Part shown: piece after piece, positions 34,646-38,345 of the stretch
Position numbering within the stretch: position 1 is the stretch's first letter
Layout: the number at the start of each line of letters is the position of its first letter
Source of the DNA: Gandjariella thermophila
GTDB lineage: Bacteria > Actinomycetota > Actinomycetes > Mycobacteriales > Pseudonocardiaceae
Assembly (NCBI RefSeq): GCF_005405885.1
Contig: NZ_BJFL01000041.1
Span: 1-38,345, forward strand
DNA: 38,345 nucleotides
Direction of reading: 5' to 3'
Made by a program: the position numbers and the translations under genes
The notes under the pieces: generated by a model
Database searches by the model: none
Seen by the model: the letters and a program-made list of their open reading frames with translations, nothing else
Told to the model about the DNA's origin: nothing

Positions 34646-35260
34646 TCAGGCCCGATCGGCCATCGTGTCCACGTGCTGGACTCCGGGCACCGCCTGCGCC
34701 AGGGCTGTCACGACGTGGCGCTCCACCTCATCGGTGAAGACCCCGGCCACGGTGACCGTCCCCTCGCTGACCTCCACATCCCAGCGTCGGCACCGGGCGT
34801 AGGTGGCAAGCCGGCGGCGCACGTCGGTGGCGATCGACCGATCATCCCGGGCGATCATCCGCACCAGGTCGCTGCGGGTGAGCATGCCGACCAGGTCGCC
34901 GCCGTCAACGACGGGCAGGCTACGCAGGTGCTCGGTCAGCATCATCCGGGCGACCTCGGCGACGTCCGCGCTCGGCGCCACGGTGGTGACCGGGGTGGTC
35001 ATCACCTCGCGCACCAGCGCGGAGGTCGCCACCGACTGGGGCAGCTCGCCGCCCCGGCGGGAGCGGGGGTCGCAAGCGATGCGGTCGCGGACCAGGTCGG
35101 CATCGGTGACGATGCCGAGCAGCCGACCATCGGCGTCGACCACGGCGGCGGCGGTGAACCCGCGTTGGACGAGCACCCTGGCGGCCTGCTTGAGCGGCGT
35201 CTCCGGGCGGAACGTGACCGCTGGGCTGGTCATCACCTCGCGCACTCTCACTGGTGTCAC
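34646..35260 (-). CDS. CBS-pair plus BON domain protein
   Basis: This 204-residue protein has two CBS motifs (about 3-60: VREVMTSPAVTFRPETPLKQAARVLVQRGFTAAAVVDADGRLLGIVTDADLVRDR; about 75-135: VREVMTTPVTTVAPSADVAEVARMMLTEHLRSLPVVDGGDLVGMLTRSDLVRM) and a C-terminal BON domain (about 140-200: DVRRRLATYARCRRWDVEVSEGTVTVAGVFTDEVERHVVTALAQAVPGV). CBS pairs sense adenosine nucleotides; mycobacterial hypoxia-regulon proteins of this kind, such as Hrp1, have a similar CBS pair. GTG 35260 overlaps the stop of the nitroreductase gene (GTGA), with AAAGG upstream, so translation is coupled. It is an intact relative of the frameshifted CBS-BON gene downstream. Confidence 0.88.
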   Translation of the reverse strand: MTPVRVREVMTSPAVTFRPETPLKQAARVLVQRGFTAAAVVDADGRLLGIVTDADLVRDRIACDPRSRRGGELPQSVATSALVREVMTTPVTTVAPSADVAEVARMMLTEHLRSLPVVDGGDLVGMLTRSDLVRMIARDDRSIATDVRRRLATYARCRRWDVEVSEGTVTVAGVFTDEVERHVVTALAQAVPGVQHVDTMADRA

Positions 35261-36303
35261 GACCTTTCCATGCCGGTGGAATCCGTGCCACACGGCTCGG
35301 CGCTCGCGCCGTCGAGGACGTCCTCGACGGCGCGCCGGGGTGTGGGCGGAATGGGCAGGCTCCCCTCGGGAACCCACGCGGGCCAGCCGAGTCGCAGGAT
35401 GAGCTGGGGGACGGCGGCCTCGCGCGGTAGGAGGCGTTGGCGCAGCAGCCGGCGCGTATCGACGATCTCGACCGCCTGCGAGAGCGGGCAGCTGGCCAGC
35501 CCGGCGTCGGTGGCCGCGAGCAGGACCGCGCTGAGGGCCTCGCCGGCACGCAGCCGGGACAAGCGGCTGTCGCTGGCGGTGGTGAGCACGGCCAGCGTGG
35601 CCCCGTCCCCCTCGAGGATCGCGGTCTGCGGTTGGGCGAGCGCGCCGGTGGTGAACCGGCGCAGGGCGACGTCGCCGTAGCGCTGCTCGGTGGGCACGTT
35701 GGCCGCGGGGACGCCGTCGCTGGTGCCCGGTCGTTTTCCGCTCCAGCGGGCCGTCTCGTACCAGATATCGAGGTTTCGTTCCTGCAGCAGTTCCGCGCGG
35801 GCGATGACATCGGCCAGCTCCGCCCGGTCGGCCGGATCGGTGACGGTGACCAGCCGCGCCTGCTCGGCGGCGGCCACCTCGCCCAGCTGGTTCAGCAGCG
35901 TCGCCGGGACCGCGCGGTCGACAAAGCTGCGCCGATCCGTGCGCCGGCGGACGATCGCCGCGGTCATCTGCGTGCCGGTCCCGGCGAGGTCGGGTCGCCG
36001 GTGGGGTTCGACGACGGCGAGGTGGTCCGGTTCGACCGGGGTGGGCAGCCGGTGCACCGTGGCCGCCCAGCCCAGCGCGGCGAGCGCGACGCGCAGGTGA
36101 TGCAGCACCGCCCCGCAGCTCAGCAGCAGGTCCCGGCCCTCCGGGTCGGTGGCGGTCAACCACCGGGCGCGGTCGGCGTAGAGGTGCAACGTGCCGTCCC
36201 GGAATCGCCAGCGCCACGGCTGGGTGTTGTGCACCGACGGCGCCCGGACAGCCAGCGCCAGCGCCGCGTGAACCGTCCGCGCATTAACTCGATCCAGGTT
36301 CAT
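35257..36303 (-). CDS. Acg-family nitroreductase-like FMN-binding protein
   Basis: This 348-residue protein resembles the Acg (Rv2032-like) branch of the nitroreductase fold: ALALAVRAPSVHNTQPWRWRF at the N-terminus, DPEGRDLLLSCGAVLHHLRVALAALG, RRTDRRSFVDRAVP, and near the end AVLLAATDAGLASCPLSQAVEI and PQLILRLGWPAWVP. In mycobacteria acg genes belong to the DosR dormancy regulon; their enzymatic role is uncertain and they may act as flavin stores. ATG 36303 (MNLDRVNA) has GGGGGG about 9 bases upstream. The coupled CBS-BON gene follows. A DevR-like box lies about 155 bases upstream of the start. Confidence 0.85.
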   Translation of the reverse strand: MNLDRVNARTVHAALALAVRAPSVHNTQPWRWRFRDGTLHLYADRARWLTATDPEGRDLLLSCGAVLHHLRVALAALGWAATVHRLPTPVEPDHLAVVEPHRRPDLAGTGTQMTAAIVRRRTDRRSFVDRAVPATLLNQLGEVAAAEQARLVTVTDPADRAELADVIARAELLQERNLDIWYETARWSGKRPGTSDGVPAANVPTEQRYGDVALRRFTTGALAQPQTAILEGDGATLAVLTTASDSRLSRLRAGEALSAVLLAATDAGLASCPLSQAVEIVDTRRLLRQRLLPREAAVPQLILRLGWPAWVPEGSLPIPPTPRRAVEDVLDGASAEPCGTDSTGMERS

Positions 36304-36458
36304 TCAAGAACCCCCCGTAGCCCGCGACCAGGTGAGTAGGACAGCCACGGTCGTCCGAGTCGAGCGGTCCCTCACGATTTCCGAGCCGCGTCCGACAACC
36401 TCAAAACAGTGTTTCTCATATCCCGCGCGCCGCCATGAGGCGTTGTCCCACCACCGGT

Positions 36459-36475
36459 GAGGACCTTTGGCTCCC
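36459..36475. promoter_or_regulatory. DevR/DosR-box-like motif upstream of the acg-like gene
   Basis: GAGGACCTTTGGCTCCC lies in the 280-base gap (36304-36583) between the acg-like start and the end of the DoxX gene, where I see no other gene. It matches the shared pattern of the other boxes. Confidence 0.45.
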
Positions 36476-36583
36476 GGCGTGCGAGCACCCCGGCCACCGG
36501 CCTGCTCGGTGGCAGACCGGTGGTTCCCCGATGCCGACCCGGAACGTGAAGCGGCGGGCATCCGCCGGCCGGTCGGCGCCCCC

Positions 36584-37189
36584 TCAGCGCAGCCAAGGAT
36601 GGTGGTAGCGGCGGGTGATCCGGGCGGACCACCAGCGGCCCAGGCCCCAGGTGTCGCCGGCGCCGGTGGCGGCGAGGACGATCAGCACCAGGGCGTAGAT
36701 GATGTGGTAGTCGAGGAGCGGGTTGGTGGAGCCGCTGGGTTGCCCGGTGGTGGTGTGTTGGGCCAGCGGCCATTCGGCGGCCCACATCAGCAGCAGCATG
36801 ACGGTCCCGCTGAGCGCCGCGATCCGCAGGGCGACGCCGGTGAGCACCGCGATGCCGATGCCGGCGAGCCCGAGCATGAACAGCCAGTCCGCCCACGCCG
36901 CGCCGGCCCAGCCGTGGAATGTCGCGGCGAACGGCCCGACGTTGACGTGGCCGAGGAAGCCCTTGGCCGGCGAGCCGCCGTTGATCCACGCGGCTGCGGA
37001 CGGGGTCGAGTAGCCGAGACCGAGCAGCTTGTCGAGGAATGCCCACAGGAACACGAAACCGGTGGCGATCCGCAGCAGCGCCAGCATCCGCGCGGCCGTG
37101 CCATAGCCGGCACCGGGGTGCGGGGCGGCGGCCGGTGGCGCCGGAACGGCTTCCGGTGTGGTGTTATTCGATTTCTGGCGGGTTAACAT
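36584..37189 (-). CDS. DoxX-family membrane protein
   Basis: This 201-residue membrane protein has the DoxX/thiosulfate:quinone oxidoreductase large-subunit pattern: LALLRIATGFVFLWAFLDKLLGLGY, a GGSPAKGFLG loop, WLFMLGLAGIGIAVLTGVALRIAALSGTVMLLLMWAAEW, and LLDYHIIYALVLIVLAATGAG, which are four membrane helices. The first 35 residues are Pro/Ala-rich and cytoplasmic. DoxX proteins have been linked to quinone or thiol redox balance in the membrane. ATG 37189 follows GGGAG. A DevR-like box lies 57-74 bases upstream of the start, the best-placed of the set, and a divergent SHOCT gene shares the promoter region. Confidence 0.85.
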   Translation of the reverse strand: MLTRQKSNNTTPEAVPAPPAAAPHPGAGYGTAARMLALLRIATGFVFLWAFLDKLLGLGYSTPSAAAWINGGSPAKGFLGHVNVGPFAATFHGWAGAAWADWLFMLGLAGIGIAVLTGVALRIAALSGTVMLLLMWAAEWPLAQHTTTGQPSGSTNPLLDYHIIYALVLIVLAATGAGDTWGLGRWWSARITRRYHHPWLR

Positions 37190-37245
37190 GATCGCTCCCT
37201 CGTCGCTTGATCGGGAGCAGTGTCGCGCGAAGGGTGCTCGGCGAA

Positions 37246-37263
37246 CCGGAGTCGAAGGTCACC
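37246..37263. promoter_or_regulatory. DevR/DosR-box-like motif upstream of DoxX
   Basis: On the minus strand GGTGACCTTCGACTCCGG ends 57 bases before the DoxX start at 37189. It shares the GACCTT core with the other boxes and is in the position expected of an activator site. Confidence 0.5.
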
Positions 37264-37303
37264 GAACGGAAGGGGAGGGGGTAGGCCTGCGATGCCTGCC
37301 GCC

Positions 37304-37320
37304 GGGGACCTTCGGCGCAC
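37304..37320. promoter_or_regulatory. DevR/DosR-box-like motif in the DoxX/SHOCT divergent promoter
   Basis: GGGGACCTTCGGCGCAC lies 40 bases from the previous box and about 150 bases upstream of the SHOCT gene start. The pair may serve divergent transcription. Confidence 0.45.
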
Positions 37321-37470
37321 CAGGAAGTGCCCTTCGGATGACGGGTGAGCAACCTTGGCCGCTGGTCGCCGGTCCGGCTGGGAGCGCACCGTTGCAGCGA
37401 TCCGGGCGGCGAACCGAAACCGCGTTCACCGGTCCTCGCGGGTGGCGTTTCCTGTGCGATGAAGGTGGTC

Positions 37471-37734
37471 ATGATGATGTTCTGGTACGGCAGCGGCATG
37501 GGGATGTGGGGCGGCCTGTTGATGACGCTGGGTTCGGTCCTCGTTCTGGCGTTGCTCGTCGTCGGTGTGCTTGCCGCGCTGCGTTACCGGGGCCGTGTCG
37601 TGCCCCAGGCCGGCGGTGCGTCCCGCCCGGGGGAGGACATTCTGGCCGAGCGGTTCGCTCGTGGGGAGATCGACGAGGACGAGTACCGGCGCCGACTGGA
37701 CACGCTCCGCGGGACGATGTTCGCGGCGCGCTGA
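37471..37734 (+). CDS. Small membrane protein with SHOCT domain
   Basis: This protein of about 87 residues has one membrane helix (MWGGLLMTLGSVLVLALLVVGVLAALRY) and a C-terminal SHOCT motif (GEDILAERFARGEIDEDEYRRRLDTLRG), a short helical oligomerisation domain. Three consecutive ATG codons (37471, 37474, 37477) stand near GAAGGTGG; the middle one has the best spacing, while ATG 37459 lacks a ribosome binding site. The frame is open back to 37345. SHOCT proteins often accompany stress-response membrane genes; the role is unknown. The gene is divergent from the DoxX gene across two DevR-like boxes, so the pair is probably co-regulated. Confidence 0.8.
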   Translation: MMMFWYGSGMGMWGGLLMTLGSVLVLALLVVGVLAALRYRGRVVPQAGGASRPGEDILAERFARGEIDEDEYRRRLDTLRGTMFAAR

Positions 37735-37795
37735 GGCCGCCCCGAGGCCAGCGGGCGGCGGCGGGCAACGACGACCGCGCCGGCGGTGCTGGTTG

Positions 37796-38173
37796 TCAGG
37801 GCAACGGAGCGGACCACAGCAGCCGGGTGCCGCCCTGTTCACCGCGGCGGACGGTGCAAGATCCGCCGGCGTCGCTGGCGCGGCGGCTGAGGTTGTGCAG
37901 GCCGCTGCGGGCGACGGTGTCGGGGATGCCGATGCCGTCGTCGACGACCTCGACGACGAGGTCGTCGGCCACCGAGATGGTGACCGCCAGTTCGGAGGCG
38001 TGGGCGTGTCGCACGGCGTTGCTGACCGCTTCGCGTACTACCGCCTCGGCGTGCTCGGCGAGCGTGTCGGGTACCACGTCCAGCGGGCCGGACATGCGCA
38101 CGGTGGTCCGGATGGGAGTGTCGGCGCGCTTGTTCACCGGCTCACTGTGGCACGCGCGTTCCGCGCCGCCCAT
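37796..38173 (-). pseudogene. ATPase domain of a DevS/DosS-like sensor kinase, N-terminally truncated
   Basis: The 125-residue frame matches the C-terminus of DevS/DosS-type kinases: SGPLDVVPDTLAEHAEAVVREAVSNAVRHAHAS (N box), VEVVDDGIGIPD (G1 box), SGLHNLSRRASDAGGSC (G2 region) and TRLLWSAPLP. Family members are about 550-580 residues, with two GAF domains and a HisKA_3 phosphoacceptor before this point; none of that is present. Homology starts at about residue 20 (TPIRTTVRMSGPL), and the sequence upstream looks like a promoter region rather than the missing domains. It cannot autophosphorylate, but an isolated ATPase domain could still bind ATP if expressed. Confidence 0.7.
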
Positions 38174-38237
38174 GGGTCGAATGACCTTGTCACCGCGCCG
38201 GCCGACGTGGGGTCCACGGATGTGACCGCGGACGACG

Positions 38238-38254
38238 TTGGACCCTCGGCCGAG
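38238..38254. promoter_or_regulatory. DevR/DosR-box-like motif near the right edge
   Basis: TTGGACCCTCGGCCGAG lies about 85-100 bases upstream of the start codon at the right edge and about 65 bases upstream of the kinase remnant. It resembles the box at 37304-37320 (GGACC-n-TCGGC). A weaker GACCTT site lies at 38183-38188. Confidence 0.35.
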
Positions 38255-38338
38255 GACGCACGGCTCTATGTGCGGCCGTCTCCCTCGGCGGACGCTGAGG
38301 TGGCAAACGGCCGGACGACGACGGGGAGGGCAGGCGCC

Positions 38339-38345
38339 ATGGACG
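38339..38345 (+). CDS. Start of an unidentified gene at the window edge
   Basis: ATGGACG follows GGGGAGGG at about 9 bases, a good ribosome binding site. Only two codons lie in the window, so the product cannot be told. A DevR-like box upstream suggests that it belongs to the same island. Confidence 0.35.

Overview
The window is high-GC actinobacterial DNA. Its closest gene types (a SigC-like ECF sigma factor, an MftD-type flavoenzyme, an InhA-type enoyl reductase, fatty acyl-AMP ligases, an Acg/DevR-type dormancy gene set) suggest a member of the Mycobacteriales/Pseudonocardiales. Genes use ATG or GTG starts with purine-rich ribosome binding sites and many overlap by 1-4 bases. I saw no rRNA, tRNA or CRISPR array.

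Left part (1-8140): the end of an IS5-type insertion element, a gene-poor stretch, a small lipoprotein, a stand-alone MftD homologue with twin 13-bp operator-like repeats in its promoter, a secreted endonuclease/exonuclease/phosphatase-fold protein, an HxlR regulator, a CorA-type metal channel, a SigC-like sigma factor, a small unknown protein and an AraC-family regulator.

Lipid block (about 8290-17120): a fabG remnant, an InhA-like enoyl reductase, a NarL-type response regulator, a beta-ketoacyl-ACP synthase, two tandem fatty acyl-AMP ligase paralogues, a MaoC hydratase and a FolD relative resembling the fungal NAD-dependent MTD1 enzyme. It looks like a small FAS-II-type lipid pathway, although no carrier protein or polyketide synthase is visible. 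The two ligases have lost different core motifs, each keeping what the other lacks.

Respiratory block (17120-24615): the complete narGHJI operon for membrane-bound nitrate reductase, with a GlnR-box-like element upstream and a hairpin terminator downstream, followed by a receptor-type Ser/Thr kinase with a cysteine-containing extracellular domain.

Candidate defence block (26533-32391): a large SF1 helicase (apparently missing its N-terminal part) ending in a Vsr-like nuclease domain, coupled by a TGATG overlap to a protein with an Rx6H HEPN-like motif, then a truncated IS3 element. This is the best candidate for an undescribed system.

Dormancy-type island (32854-38345): PPK2 polyphosphate kinase, two CBS-BON proteins (one frameshifted), an Acg-type nitroreductase, a DoxX membrane protein, a SHOCT membrane protein and the ATPase end of a DevS/DosS-like sensor kinase. 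Five related 16-18 bp motifs with the core GACC(T/C)T lie in the promoter regions here and resemble a DevR/DosR-type box, so the block may be a hypoxia regulon. All functional calls are from reading the sequence and remembered family features; no database search was run.
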